From: Callorhinus ursinus
Lineage: Eukaryota; Chordata; Mammalia; Carnivora; Otariidae
DNA: 64,000 nucleotides
NCBI RefSeq assembly: GCF_003265705.1
Contig: NW_020312817.1
Coordinates: 54,442,259 to 54,506,258, forward strand
Direction: 5' to 3'
Position numbers and translations under genes: made by a program. This document shows, one piece after another, positions 10,735 through 22,512 of this stretch. Below the pieces are notes generated by a model, which made no database searches, was not told where the DNA came from, and was given only the letters and a program-made list of their open reading frames with translations. Every line of letters starts with the position of its first letter. The first letter of the stretch is position 1.

Positions 10735-10875
10735 AAGTAAGAAACTTTTCTCCCCAACCTTTTAATGTGAAAATGTTGAAGTATACAGAAAAGTTGAGAG
10801 AACCATACAACAAACATCCACATACCCATCACCTGGATTTCACAGTTAACAATTGGTGATATTTACTTTACCACT
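10735..10875. repeat. Old L1-like fragment
   Basis: AGTATACAGAAAAGTTGAGA and CATACCCATCACCTGGATTT resemble a common old L1 segment. Orientation and family are uncertain. Confidence 0.4.
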
Positions 10876-11286
10876 TATCTATCCATCTTCCAGGCTGTAT
10901 GAATCCAGCTTTTTTTTTTTTTTTTTTTTGATGAATGAGAAGCTACCATAAGACACTACTAAGATCTGGGGTTGTATATTATGACAATATAATTTAGACT
11001 TTCCTGATCTACAACTGAGGTGCTCTGACCAGCTACTCTCCTTTTCCACTGAGGGTCCTAAAGTGGAACTACTCCAAAAAGAAAAATAATTGTTTTCAAT
11101 TAGTTCTAAAACATCATTTCCTGCCAGGGAAAATTTAAAGTCATGGAATGAATTAGGAGACTGATTAAACCATCTTTTTTCTCTCATGGACTTAAAAAAA
11201 TAAGATAAATTCTGAGCTAGTTTAGGTGGGGCTCTGGAAGTAGTGGGATGGATTAAATGGGGAAAGGAAAGGCAAAAATCACATTC

Positions 11287-11510
11287 ATGAAGTGCTTGTT
11301 GTGGGGCAGACATTTTATATATACTATCTCATTAAATCCTCCAACTACCCTATAAAGTGTATATGATTTCCATTGTTAAAATGAGGATGTTAAGCTCAGA
11401 AGTTAGGCTGCCTGCTCAAGGTCACATAGCTAGTGTGAGTGGAAGAGGCGGAATGAAAACCCAGTGACTCCAACACACACACCAGCCTCTCAATTCTGCA
11501 AACTCTTGGT
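11287..11510 (-). repeat. MIR SINE, antisense
   Basis: CTCATTAAATCCTCCAAC, AAATGAGGATGTTAAGCTCA, CAAGGTCACATAGCTAGTG and GGAATGAAAACCCAGTGACT read as MIR in reverse order. Confidence 0.8.
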
Positions 11511-11625
11511 CTCTGACAGCCCCAGAACCTTTTCCTTCATACTGAGAAAGTTATTCCTAGAAAGGACATAGCCCATGAGGTAACAATGGTGTTAGTGGCA
11601 CCCTTCCTCATTTCTTGAAGCAGAA

Positions 11626-11811
11626 TTTTTTTTTCATTTTATTTATTTATTTATTTGAGAGAGCACACAAGCATGGGGAGGGGCAGAGGGAGAGGGAGAA
11701 GCAGACTCCCCACTGAGCAGGGAGCCAGACTCAGGGCTCAATCCCAGGACCCTGGGATCATGACCTGAGCCGAAGGCAGATGCTTAACTAGCTAAGCTAC
11801 CCAGGTGCCCC
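11626..11811 (-). repeat. Can-SINE (older GAGAGAGCACACAAG type), antisense
   Basis: TTTATTTGAGAGAGCACACA to the reversed head ACCCAGGTGCCCC. AAGCAGAATTTTT/AAGCAGAATTTTA duplications flank it. Confidence 0.93.
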
Positions 11812-12072
11812 AAAGCAGAATTTTAAATGCCAAATTATTTGACAAAAATATTTTTTGAATGTTCCAAAAATTCAACAAGCCCTTTAAACATGGGAGCACT
11901 GTGAATTTTTCAAAGCTGAAAGAACTGGTTTTTCCTTTGCCTTTATCACTTTATCTGATTAAAAAAAAAATTCTAAAATACTCTTTTTTTCAATTTCCTT
12001 AGCTCAAAACCCAGTCAGAATCTTGATTTTTTCTCAGTTTATTCTTTAGACTTTTATTTTGTTGTGGAGTAG
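11812..12072. other. Intergenic DNA, no feature recognised
   Basis: AT-rich unique sequence with several homopolymer runs. Confidence 0.5.
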
Positions 12073-12122
12073 ATGTGTGTGTGTGTGTGCGCACACGCGC
12101 CCGCGCACACACACATGCACAC
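12073..12122 (+). repeat. Alternating purine-pyrimidine tract, (TG)n-(CG/CA)n
   Basis: TG repeats switch to CGCACACGCGCCCGCGCACA and then CACACA. Alternating pattern with one break (CCC), and self-complementary between the TG and CA arms: a candidate for Z-DNA or a hairpin. Confidence 0.9.
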
Positions 12123-12288
12123 TGGGCACTTATTTCCCCAAATCGCGATAATTACGTATTGAAATTTAATGAAAAGACCATACTGAGACATTTTAGAATT
12201 CTGATGGCTGCAGCCTAATTATTTCGGATTCATATAAGTTATACCCAAAGTAATGGGTGTGATGGATGTAACTTTAAATCATCATCAG

Positions 12289-12507
12289 GGGGCGCCTGGG
12301 TGGCTCAGTTGGTTAAGCGACTGCCTTCGGCTCAGGTCATGATCCCGGAGTCCTGGGATCGAGTCCCACATCGGGCTCCCGGCTCAGCGGGGAGCCTGCT
12401 TCTCCCTCTGACCCATTCCCCTCTCATGCTGTTTCTCTCTCTCTCTTTCTCTCTCTCTCTCAAATAAATAAATAAATAAAATCTTAAAAAAATAAAATAA
12501 AAAAATA
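12289..12507 (+). repeat. Can-SINE (subfamily with GGAGTCCTGGGATCGAGTCC), sense
   Basis: Head GGGCGCCTGGGTGGCTCAGT, pyrimidine tract, (AAAT)n tail. AATCATCATCAGG duplicated on both sides. Confidence 0.96.
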
Positions 12508-12904
12508 AATCATCATCAGGTTTCCATTCAGGGTAGGGATGTTCTTCCTGAAGCTAAGTAGCTCTTGTTTGCTGGGGTTAAAGGGAATTGCTCAGCCAGG
12601 TTGCCTGGGAAGACAACCTAAGAATCCATTTAGCACTTGGGATTATGGGAATTTGTCCTCACCCTGTAGATGTAATCCAACCCTGAATGACAAGTTTCTT
12701 CAAACACTGAACATAGACTTTTGTAACTTTTTATAGAGCTTAACCTTTCCCTAGTGATTTTTACAAGATTAAGCCTTAAAGTAAAGCTTGGATACATTCA
12801 AAGGGGCAGCATACAGGAGTTGCCTGGGGTGTTGGAACTGTTCTGTATCCTGATAGTGGTGGTGGTTGCATGAATCCATCCATGTGTTAAAACTCACAGA
12901 ACTG

Positions 12905-12906
<2 letters not shown>

Positions 12907-12938
<32 letters not shown>
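12907..12938 (+). repeat. (CA)n microsatellite
   Basis: About 16 CA units. The short frame that crosses it is not gene-like. Confidence 0.95.
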
Positions 12939-12942
<4 letters not shown>

Positions 12943-13286
12943 TACAGAGTTGATTTTACTATATGTTTACTTAAACAAAATTGAAGATACTGATGCAAAG
13001 TGGCCTGTGAGTCAAGAAATCAAGTTTTCAAGGTCAGGCCATCTCCCTAAAGCATCAGGGAGTATAATTCCAGAGGACACACCACTGAACAGACTTCCCA
13101 AGGGGTAGCTCTTTCCTTCAGGTATATAAATCCTTCTGGAAAACTGACCAGAATCAAATGTTTCTCAGAAATCATCTGAGAAGAGTTTAATGATGGTCTG
13201 CTTTGAATATACATGTATCTTACTGTGGCCTTGTGTGGTGTTTTCACGCAGTCTGGAGCCATGAAGCTGAAGAGTGGACATGCTAA

Positions 13287-13479
13287 GGGACACCTGGGTG
13301 GCACACTCGGTTAAGCATCCAACTCTTGGTTTCAGCCCAGGTTGTGATCTCAGGGTCGTGAGATTGAGCCCCACATAGGGCTCTGCACTCAGTGTAGTTT
13401 CTGCTTGAGTTTCTTTCTCCCTCTGCCCCCCAATGCTCTCTCTCTTTCTCTCTAAAATAAATAAATCAATCTTAAAAAG
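13287..13479 (+). repeat. Can-SINE, sense, older copy
   Basis: GGGACACCTGGGTGGCACAC head, body diverged (TTGTGATCTCAGGGTCGTGA), tail AAAATAAATAAATCAATCTT. CATGCTAAG/CACACTAAG is a weak target duplication. Confidence 0.9.
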
Positions 13480-14537
13480 GGGGGGCACACTAAGAAGACA
13501 ATGGTTGAAAAGACAGAACCTAGCAAATATGGAGTCAGGAAAGTACCTAAATCAGAAACTGGGTTGATTCAATTGGGTTAGCTTCATTGGATCTGAGGAA
13601 ATCAGAGTCTGTAGAGCTGAGAGGGGGTTCACTAGAAGGAAAGTCCCAGGAATGAGGAGTCAGGGCAAGTCCAGGCAGATCCATGTGGCTACATTGGAGC
13701 TCCTGCCCCTCTGGGAGAACTGGTGCTCTGCATCCAGGGGACATCTGCTGCCATCTCTACAAAATCCTGTCATTTAGTTGTATGAAGTCTTCACTTTGGT
13801 CAGTGTGTTCCTTGGCAGTCCTGCATTATCTAAAACCTGGGAATCTTTTTGCAGCTTATCTATCTCGGAAGGGAAATTTCTGAGCCAAATTGAAGGCGGG
13901 GCGGGAGCCACCTGCTGAAGACACCAGTGAGCATTTGGAAGGGTGGGTGGGGGAAAATGAGAGAGAGCGGAGGGTAGGGGCTGGGAATTATACCACTTTC
14001 TCCCTCTCATCTGCATCTGGTGCCCCAGGAGCTGTTCTTGAGCAATGCTTCTAACGAGTTGGCAAGTTGGTGTGACCTCGTGCTTGTTCCTCCCTCAGGG
14101 AATGAGGGAAGACAGGCTTAAAGCTGCTAAAATGCTTGGACAACATCCAAAGAGAAGCTTAATACAAATGCAATATATTAATGAAAACAGCTTGGGTCTG
14201 GCTAAATAGTGACTATTCTAACAAAACAAACATATGGGACTTGACAACTGTTCTGAAAAAGAAACAGTCCAGCCCTTATACATAAAGCTTGATGCTTCTT
14301 CAGAGTCTTCACAGAATTCACTGCACTGTGGTTTTTCTCAAATTTAGACTGCTATTTATTTATTCTAGGAGTGCAAACACCTCTGGAGAACAATCACCTC
14401 AAGGGATCTCTTATGGGCATAAGCACGTTCTTCAGCGTATGCCATCTCGAGGAACAAATGTTCTTTGCTTTTTCTTTTCTTTTTCATATTATTTGCTTTG
14501 CAATCTAAGGGAAGGCTTCTTCTCACAGGCCACCAGA
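13480..14537. other. Intergenic DNA, no feature recognised
   Basis: Unique sequence. Several 60-90 codon frames on both strands lack initiation context, conservation I can recognise, or partners. Confidence 0.5.
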
Positions 14538-14692
14538 GCTATCTGGGGTGCTTGTTAAAATGTAGATTCCTGAACTCTACCTTCTGCAGACCTGTCAAAT
14601 AAAGTAGGCTCTCTGAGAGTAAATCCAAAGCATCTGCATTTTAATAAGCACCTTAGATGATCCTTATCACAGTAAGGTTTAGAAACGACTGG
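14538..14692 (+). repeat. MER5A-like hAT MITE fragment
   Basis: CTGGGGTGCTTGTTAAAATG ... TTCCTGAACTCTACC ... GCATCTGCATTTTAATAAGC ... GTAAGGTTTAGAAACGACTG follow the MER5A order. Confidence 0.65.
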
Positions 14693-14710
14693 GTCTATTC
14701 ACTATAGTTC

Positions 14711-14915
14711 TTTTCTTTTTTTTTTTTAAGATTTTATTTATTTATTTGACAGAGAGAGACACAGCAAGAGAGGGAACACAAGCAGGGGGAGTGGGAGAGG
14801 GAGAAGCAGGCTTCCCGCGGAGCAGGGAGCCCGATGAGGGGATCAACCCCAGGACCCTGGGATCATGACCTGAGCCAAAGGCAGACCTTTAACGACTGAG
14901 CCACCCAGGCGCCCC
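14711..14915 (-). repeat. Can-SINE (GACACAG type), antisense
   Basis: GACAGAGAGAGACACAGCAA through reversed head CACCCAGGCGCCCC. TAGTTCTTTT/TAGTTCTTCT flank it. Confidence 0.95.
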
Positions 14916-14937
14916 TAGTTCTTCTCTTTAATGTTTA

Positions 14938-15605
14938 TTTACTCATTCAACAAATATTCGTGTTGCCAGCTACTCTATGGGATAGGAAATGGGGAGCGTA
15001 CTACAATAAGTGTTCAAAGTGCTCATCGCCAGATAATTGCAATAAAATGTGGCAAATGCTATACTGAAGGGCATATAAAACACATGAAAGGATAGGTGAG
15101 GAGCCTGTGGGAGTTGAAGGCAACTTCATAGGTGATATTTGAGATGCATCTTGACAAGTTAGTAGAATCTAATCAGGAAGACAGGAGAAAAAGCAGCATT
15201 TCAGGCAGAGAAGGAATTGCAGGGTATTTGCATATGAAGGCAGGTGATCCACTCTGGAACAAGGGATTCTGTGTGGCTAGAGTGTAGGGAATAGTGGAGG
15301 AGAAAAGAGGCACAGGTCGGAGCCAGGCTATGAGGAGCCTTGCATACATGCAAATGGTTTAGGCTTCGCTCTGCAGAAAATGAGAGCTGCAGGAATTTTT
15401 TTAAGTGTAAAATGACAGGATGACACGTGTGTTACAGAGTGATCTCCCTGCTGGCGGTTTGGAGGCAGGGAGAGAAATACAGAAGGAAACATCTGCAGTG
15501 GTGAGGAGTGAGGAAGGGAAGGAAACCGGAACAATGGCCCATATAGACCTGGAGGTTTCTGAGGTGGTGTTAACGGACTATGAGAATGCAGGAGAGGAGG
15601 CAGCC
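14938..15605 (-). repeat. L2 copy, antisense
   Basis: Starts with ACTCATTCAACAAATATTCG (reversed L2 3' end), then AGGCAGAGAAGGAATTGCA, GAGCCAGGCTATGAGGAGCC and AATGACAGGATGACACGTG in L2 antisense order. The ORF-like frames here are fossil. Confidence 0.7.
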
Positions 15606-15624
15606 TGCCCATTGTCAGTTGTGT

Positions 15625-15791
15625 TTTGTTTTTTTTTTAAGATTTTATTTATTTATTTGAGAGAGGGAGAGCACAGAGAAGCAGACTCCCTGCTGAGCAG
15701 AGAGCCCAATGAGGGGCTCGATCCCAGGACTCTGGGATCATGACCTGAGCCAAAGGCAGCCTCCCAACCGACCGAGCCACCCAGGTGCCCC
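15625..15791 (-). repeat. Can-SINE, antisense
   Basis: TTTAAGATTTTATTTATTTA, then GAGAGAGGGAGAGCACAGAG, reversed head CCCAGGTGCCCC. CCCATTGTCAGTT/CCCATTGCCAGTT duplicated. Inserted in L2 sequence. Confidence 0.95.
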
Positions 15792-15907
15792 CATTGCCAG
15801 TTTAGAAAACTGCATGGAGAGGTAGAGAGACTGTTGTTCTCACAGGGAATGAGGTAGGGCAAGTGATAATGGCTAGTCTGAGTCAAGAACCACTTCAAGG
15901 GAAGACA

Positions 15908-16085
15908 TTTTTTTTAAGATTTTATTTATTTATTTGAGAGAGAGAGAGTACCTGTGGGGGGTAGGGGTAGGGGCAGAGGCAGAGGGAGAAGCAGCAGAGC
16001 CCAACACAGGGCTCAATCCCAGGACCCTGAGATCACGACCTGAGCCCAAGGCAGACGCTTAACGGACTGAGCCACCCAGGCGCCC
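15908..16085 (-). repeat. Can-SINE, antisense
   Basis: T-rich start, GAGAGAGAGAGAGTACCTGT, reversed head CCCAGGCGCCC. AAGGGAAGACATTTT/AGGGGAAGGCATTTT flank it. Confidence 0.94.
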
Positions 16086-16281
16086 AGGGGAAGGCATTTT
16101 TAACGCCCACATAACTCTTCCAGCTCAGTAATTTGAAAGCCCACCTGACAGTTGAGATTGTGAGCAAATTGTAGTGTCTGGACCCACTAGTGATAATTTC
16201 TGCTATGCTAGGAACTGGGTATACTTGTTAAGTGAAAACAAATCACCCCATAATATGTAGTGTGATTCCATTTACATATAT

Positions 16282-16440
16282 ATTTTAAAGATTTTATTTA
16301 TTTAAGAGAGAGAGCATGCACAGAGGAGGGTGAGAGGGAGAAGCAGACTCCCCGCTGAGCAGGGAGCCCGACACAGGACCCCGGGAGCATGACCAGAGCC
16401 GAAGGCAGACCCTTACCCGACTGAGCCACCCAGGTGCCCC
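16282..16440 (-). repeat. Can-SINE, antisense, internally shortened
   Basis: TTTATTTAAGAGAGAGAGCA to reversed head CCCAGGTGCCCC, about 160 bases, missing part of the middle. TCCATTTACATATATATTTT / TCCATTTATATATATTTTT flank it. Confidence 0.93.
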
Positions 16441-16476
16441 TCCATTTATATATATTTTTAAACTAAATGCAGGGAG

Positions 16477-16679
16477 GGCCACCTGGGTGGCTCAGTCGTT
16501 AGGCATCTGCCTTCGGCTCAGGTCATGATCCCGGGGTCCTGGGATCGAGCCCACACCAGGCTCTCTGCTCGGCAGGAAGCCTGCTTCTCCCTCTCCCACT
16601 TCCCCTGCTTGTGTTCCCTCTCTCGCTCTCTCGCTCTCTGTCAAATAAATGAATAAGTAAATAAATAAAATACATAAAT
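16477..16679 (+). repeat. Can-SINE, sense
   Basis: GGGCCACCTGGGTGGCTCAG head and long AAATAAATGAATAAGTAAAT tail. Duplication AACTAAATGCAGGG/AACTAAGTGCAGGG. It sits less than 40 bases from the preceding antisense copy. Confidence 0.95.
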
Positions 16680-16689
16680 AAACTAAGTG

Positions 16690-17275
16690 CAGGGAGTAAG
16701 ACAAATAGAGAGTCAGGGAGAAAGACAGAGATTGGGATTTGAAGAAGTACACAGCAGGTTATTATTAGTAAGGCAGACGAGTGGGACTGGGAGAGGGAAT
16801 GGAGGGAATCTTGACAATTTTCTCTGAATTCCTGTGCATTTTCAAGTTGTTTTTAACAATGAGTTTTATAGATGTATGCTTTTGTGACTTTTCAAAGCCA
16901 TTTGTTGAGAGATGGAAGATGCTTACACATCTTCCCGGCTGCCACTAGGTGGTACTAGCGGCAGGACGGATTGGACAGCCTTTAAGCTTCCTGTGCTCAT
17001 CAACGACACCTGCGCTGGGTCTAACTTCTTAATAGTAAAGAGTGAGACAAATTACTTCACCCATTATTATTAGCATATATTCTCAGAGCTTAGGGCTCAA
17101 GGGTCCCCAACTTCCCTTTTGTTCCCCCTCTGGATATGAGGTAAAAGATTTTCTATATCCTTTGTATCCAAATATTTTCAAGTAAAAAAAATGTCCTTTC
17201 TGCATCAATATAAGTTGTACACAGTTTGGTTCACATATATTCAGATTTATCCAAGATATCCACTCTAAAAATGAT
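16690..17275. other. Intergenic DNA, no feature recognised
   Basis: Unique sequence; nothing beyond short chance frames. Confidence 0.5.
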
Positions 17276-17288
17276 ATTCCCAAGCCAA

Positions 17289-17471
17289 GGGGCACCCGAG
17301 TGGCTCAGTCGTTAAGCATCTGCCTTCGGCTCAGGTCATGGTCCCAGGGTCCTGGGATCGAGCCCCACATTGGGCTCCCTGCTCCACAGGAAGCCTGCTT
17401 CTCCCTCTCCCATTCCCCCTGCTTGTGTTCCCTCTCTCACTGTGTCTCTCTGTCAAATAAAAATATATATA
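17289..17471 (+). repeat. Can-SINE, sense
   Basis: GGGGCACCCGAGTGGCTCAG to AAATAAAAATATATAT tail; target duplication ATATTCCCAAGCCAA on both sides. Confidence 0.96.
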
Positions 17472-17489
17472 TATTCCCAAGCCAAATTT

Positions 17490-18277
17490 AAGCAGATGCA
17501 TAAAAATAATTTAACTATTTTCTGTGATGTCACCCTTGACCAGAGGTTTCCTAATTCCAAGAATTAGGCCTTTCTTTTCCTCCACTTACCCTTAATTCTC
17601 CCGGATAGTCTCATTTCCACCGCCTCAACTGATGTGGGCAGGAGACAGAAATGTTACCACTTATTTTCTTTCTCTGTCCCACAATAATGCAGTAACTGTG
17701 ATTTCGGTTTATGGGGGCTTTTCCCTCTTTTAAGCAGGGCATATCTCCCCTCATATCATGGAGTGTTCTGAATTTGTTGTCCTTTGTTCTAAAACAGTAT
17801 TTCATCCCCAAAACAAGTGCCTGAGACTCCCAATCTTGGAGTTACCAGAGCGTAGCAGGATGCAGTGGAAACACTCTTGTGCTGTCTTCAGAATACCAGT
17901 GAGACCAACCTGGCACGCACAAAGCGACTCAGTCCCAAAGGTTGCAAAGCCAAGAGGTGTCTGCAGTGGCTCTGGCTTGTCTAAGGTAGCACACTCCTGG
18001 TTGTAATCCTCACTAGACCTGCCGTGATTCTTCGACCTTCTACCCCCAACCCCTACCAGACCCATCCAGCAGGGGCAGTATGCTGAGTCAACCTTTTGGA
18101 TCAAACCCAAGAAGGAAGTGACCAAGGTTATACAGTTGTACTTGACACTCCCTGTATAGCCAGTTGAACCATTGATAAGTACCAGAGGGGAGAGTCAGGA
18201 ACATTCCATACCAACAGCATTAGATATCAAATAGATATTAGCCACTATCCATTATTAATATTAACAAAGACTACTGT
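17490..18277. other. Intergenic DNA, no feature recognised
   Basis: Unique sequence. Start of a 4.4-kb stretch without Can-SINEs. An open frame of 107 codons on the minus strand (17802-18125) has no recognisable features. Confidence 0.5.
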
Positions 18278-18470
18278 TCATTTGAACTCTTGCTATTTGC
18301 CAAGCCCTGTGCTAAATCCTTCATGTACTTTGTCTTGATTTCCTCAACCACGCTGTAAAGAAGCATTATTGTTCCCATTTTACAGATATGAAAACAGAGA
18401 GTTAGGAAGGTTCAAGTGGCGGGCTCAGATTTATCTATCTTCAAAGCTTGTCCTCTTAATCCCTGTCCTT
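18278..18470 (-). repeat. MIR SINE, antisense
   Basis: GCCAAGCCCTGTGCTAAATC, then TTCCCATTTTACAGATATGA, reversed MIR order. Confidence 0.7.
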
Positions 18471-18649
18471 TTCTGAAGATAGTTAAGGGCCCTGATTGTT
18501 CAAAGATCTGTTTACAGCCCCATTTAATAGATTACTGAGGATCTCAACTTTCCCTCTTCCTCTTACCCCTTAGTTCACTATCTTTTGCAAAGGAGAGAGG
18601 AAAGTTCAAGGCAAGAAAGTAAATGTAAACTTGTCCACGTGATTTACAC

Positions 18650-18790
18650 TGACATCTTGCCTTATACATTTTTAAAGGCAAGAACTATGTTTTTCAGTTG
18701 CTTTTTGTCTCCCCTCAGCACCTCCTATGATGATCTACCCACAACAGTTGCTCAATACTGTGATGCTCCAGTGACTGGCTGGCCTCTGGC
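18650..18790 (+). repeat. L2 3' end
   Basis: AAAGGCAAGAACTATGTTTT ... CAGCACCTCCTATG ... CAACAGTTGCTCAATACTGT follow the L2 3' tail. Confidence 0.5.
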
Positions 18791-18799
18791 TCACATTTG

Positions 18800-21420
18800 A
18801 GGTTGAGAAGTTTAGTGATGGGATATAGCTCAAGGTTTGTGATTTTCTGTGGGCCAAGATAATTTTTACCATCTGTTTCCCTTTACCATGAGTCCTTAAG
18901 ATTAAATGCAAATTGGTTTCCAAATTGAAATATTTCAGCTAGTTTTTTTTTTTTTTTAGGTGGGGCTAATCGTATTATTTTAAGAAAAGAAAAACAGATC
19001 AAGCATGGTGTGGTTGTTTGAAAGTAGTAAACAAGAATAAATCCACCACAAACTTCTCTTTCTTAGGAACTTGGAGCTAGAGCTTGTTTTCATGGTATAA
19101 TTAGGTAGGGACTTCTGTGACTTAATTTAAAAGCCTGAATTATAATCACCTTTCTTTATTTTTTTTTTTTCCAAAACAGTTTTCTTCTCTGCTACCCCTG
19201 GATGAACCTGGCTCTGCCTCTCCAAATTCAATGATGTCAGGTCAGTAGGGAGCGAATTCAAGACTGTGCAATGCCCATCAGCTATTAGCTGGGGAGATCT
19301 TTTCATCCCCAAGGTCCAAGTTCAATTCTAAAAGGCATGTTTTCTTTTCAACATATGTGGTTATCCCTTATGAACAGTAATGGATATTGAGTGTGATCAT
19401 GAAGAAGACTCTTTACCCCTAAGAATTTCCCAAGCATGAATTTCACAAGACCAAACTAAACATGGTTTTGCTCTTTGGCTTCATCCTCCTCTGTGTTCAG
19501 ACAAATGGTGATACCTAAGAGATGCCAAGTGATGAAATGTCGACACAGGTGGCTTCTGCATGCATCATCTCAAGGACGTGGGCTTTGAAAATGGCTTCTC
19601 TGTGTAATTCTTGGCCGTTGTGACCATGCGAGGGAGGCGAGGGGGCATTTCTGAACAGGGTTTTTTTTTTGTGTTTTTTTGTGTTGTTTGTTGTTGTTTT
19701 TTTCTGCCCAGATGTCCTACGATTTGTGCCAGTGAATGAGATATACTCAGGACTGCGTTAATGTCCTATTTTGAAATGCTGGCTTCCCGGTCTACTTTCG
19801 GTTGATTTTATCAGTATCAGATACTCTGACATCATGAACTGAAAAACAGGCACTGGAAAAAAAAAAAAAACTAAAATATGAATAACAAACTGTTCTAGAT
19901 GAGACAGACAGTTATAGAGGGCTGGCTGCACTTGCCCGAGAAGTGTATAGCAACATCAAATAAGCCAAAATAAGAGGCAGCCTTGTTTGTATAGTACTTA
20001 ATAGGCCCCAGAGGGAAAACAGAGAGCTCAATGAAACAATCTTGCCTAATTTTTTTCTTAGGTTCTTTGCTCTCTATTTCATGGAAACAGATTAGAAAGG
20101 TCTCTAAAATGCACTGGTGTAAAGGACACTTGTGTCCTTAAAATGTACATTAACGGCTTTAATCTTGCTGGATATACAACTATCCATACCCGTAGTTGCA
20201 TTAGCATGAACTAAACTCAGTAATCTCTGCCAGTAAGGGCTTAACTGATATTTCCAAATTCTTCACCAGAAAAAGAGTGGGAAATAATATGATTAATAGT
20301 AAGATGAAGACACTTTTCTTCTGAAATTATTTTTAAGGATATAAACAATTCACTCTCTTCTTTGTTGGTATTAACCTACAAAAGACAAAAAGTCAGCTTG
20401 TGGTTATCTTTTCATGACTGTTGGCCTCAATTCCTGGCTCAAGACATAATATAAAGCAGTGCAATTGGTTTTGTCTTGTATAAGAAATTAAAATTAAAAT
20501 CTCAGGAGTTACTTATTTTAACACAGAAACAGGAAAGGAAGCAGTCTATCAGAAAAAGTCATAAAGACAGTTTCTCAAATGTGTGGACCTTTTTAACTTA
20601 GTACCAATCTTTGACAAAAAGCAAAACAAAACAGAAGTGAGGTTTTCTTTAAGTTTTTTAAAATGTTTTTTAAAAAATGTCTTTCTCTAGTTGCAACTGG
20701 ACACTGCTACTGTCATGTCATAATCTACTCTGGGGAATGACTAACTCAATTACTATATCCATAAATATTCTAGTGGAAAACATTTGCAAGGCTCATTTTC
20801 GTAAGTACACTGCAGTACATCAAAGTTGAGACCAACCCCATAAGACTAAATTCAATTCTATTTTTCTACATTATAGTCAACAATTTCAAGGTGTTATTTT
20901 AAACATCACAACTCTGAAAGTATGACAGAAAAGTTATATGGATGCAATATAAACCAATATTTCAGTTTATTGTGGAAAAAAAACTACTCAGTGATGGTGA
21001 ATTCCATTTTCCATACTACCCAATTCTGAAAGTCAAGCAGCCTCTAGCATTTATTCTTGGCTAGGATAAGTGATTTTTGGAAAATAAAATTTGGACAAAT
21101 GTATGTTATGCTGGCTTTTGACACATTCAATCTCTTTCTGTTTTTTAAAAATCATAAATCATACTCCTGTTGTCAAATTTTTAGCTTTTGAAGAAGAAAT
21201 AGCACTAGATGTTTATTTACCAAAGCTAAATGAGTTGAAGTCATCACAACTAATTCTGGCTCATTCCTGGGATACTTCTAATCACACATTACTTGATTAA
21301 AGGAGTAAATGTGCTATATTAACTGAATGCTTGAGTGACTGAAGTTGTTTATACACTGTGTTACCCATTAGACAATATTCTATACTACTCACTGGTCAAT
21401 CTATAACTGGAAGGGGAATT
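18800..21420. other. 2.6-kb repeat-poor intergenic block
   Basis: No interspersed repeat I recognise, only short homopolymers (18942-18957 T, 19160-19170 T, 19860-19870 A) and a G/T-rich run at 19660-19705. No coding frame with gene-like features. It stands out because the neighbourhood has about one SINE per kilobase; a regulatory role is possible but not shown. Confidence 0.4.
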
Positions 21421-21421
21421 G

Positions 21422-21500
21422 TATTTTAGTCAATAAGCCTTTATTGAGTGCCTTCTATACATCAAAGGATTGGGACAGAGAAAGAGATCACAAAATAATC
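21422..21500 (-). repeat. L2 3' end, antisense
   Basis: AATAAGCCTTTATTGAGTGC CTTCTATAC is the reversed L2 terminus, diverged. Confidence 0.5.
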
Positions 21501-21891
21501 TCTAGGTTATCTTACAAGTTACAATTGTTGAGACAAAAATGTGAAAGTAAAATCACAATAAACAAGTAAACAACTTATCTGCTAAAGAGGAAAATCTTTT
21601 ATTTTCCCTTTTGCTTTTGGTCTTCATTGTAATTAAATTCCATTTTTAATCCACTTACAGTAACAGTTTGAAGCTTACTAGGTAAGTTTAGATCTAAAAG
21701 ATTGAGGTGTTAGCATTATCAACAAATAATTTGTGATTACAGTGCCTGAAACAAAGAGCTAACATTTTTGAACATCTCAGTAGAACACACAAACCATCCC
21801 CCCCACCCCCTGCAACTATATCAGTCTAAAGAGAAGTAGAAATCTTTTTATACGTGAGAAACAATTCTTCTTTTTTCCTCTTTTTATTTTT

Positions 21892-22000
21892 TAAAGATTT
21901 TTTTTTGTTTAAGTCATCTCTACACCCAACATGGGGCTCGAACTCACAAACCCCAAATCAAGAGTTACGTGTTCCACTGACTGAGCCAGCCAGGTGCCCT
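21892..22000 (-). repeat. Short tRNA-type Can-SINE, antisense (older subtype)
   Basis: AAGTCATCTCTACACCCAAC, TGGGGCTCGAACTCACAAAC and TGAGCCAGCCAGGTGCCC. It lacks the long TC-rich middle of the young copies. Confidence 0.9.
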
Positions 22001-22079
22001 GGAATGAGTCTCTTCTTAGTTTGTAAACACATAGGCCGAACTCCTTGGTTCTCTTTTCTGGCTTGGCGGCTTCTTCCAC

Positions 22080-22290
22080 ACATCCCCAGGGTGAACTGCT
22101 TTGTCTCATGGACATTTCATCTTCTTGCCTGATAAAAGGGGAGGAGGGATAATAATGCTTTTACTGCAGAGGTGTTGGTAAGAATTAATTAATATTTATA
22201 ATGTGCTACATTAACATCCTCAAGTGATTCATAATGTAGAATTTATAAGCACTTGGTCGTGGCTTAAAGTATTTAAAACAGTTCTTGGGT
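22080..22290 (+). repeat. Possible MIR relic
   Basis: GGGATAATAATGCTTTTACT ... GGTAAGAATTAATTAATAT resembles the MIR 3' half. Weak. Confidence 0.4.
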
Positions 22291-22512
22291 TTTCAATTCA
22301 GGCAAAAAAATGTAACAAATCTTTATACTTCAAACAGTAGGATTAAGCATAGGAACATTTTGGCTCTCCTAGGAACAATTATTTTCCTGAGGTGAAAATA
22401 TGGCTTTAGGCTACGAATACTGGAGCTTTCATTTAGAGCTGAAAAAAGCCGAAGGAAGGAGGTTTTACAAAAGCCATTTTAATAGCTTATCCTTCCATCA
22501 TTGGTTGTGTTT

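Noticed and set aside
10898..10940. Long T run at 10909-10929 as a further tail-only insertion
   Set aside because: The flanking words ATGAATCC and ATGAATGA match only in part, too short to claim a target duplication.
10879..11313. 144-codon minus-strand frame
   Set aside because: Ends in a Lys run from a poly(T) tract and overlaps the start of a MIR; no recognisable domain.
17802..18125. 107-codon minus-strand frame with several Cys residues
   Set aside because: Overlaps a plus-strand frame of similar length, with no family resemblance and no supporting signals.
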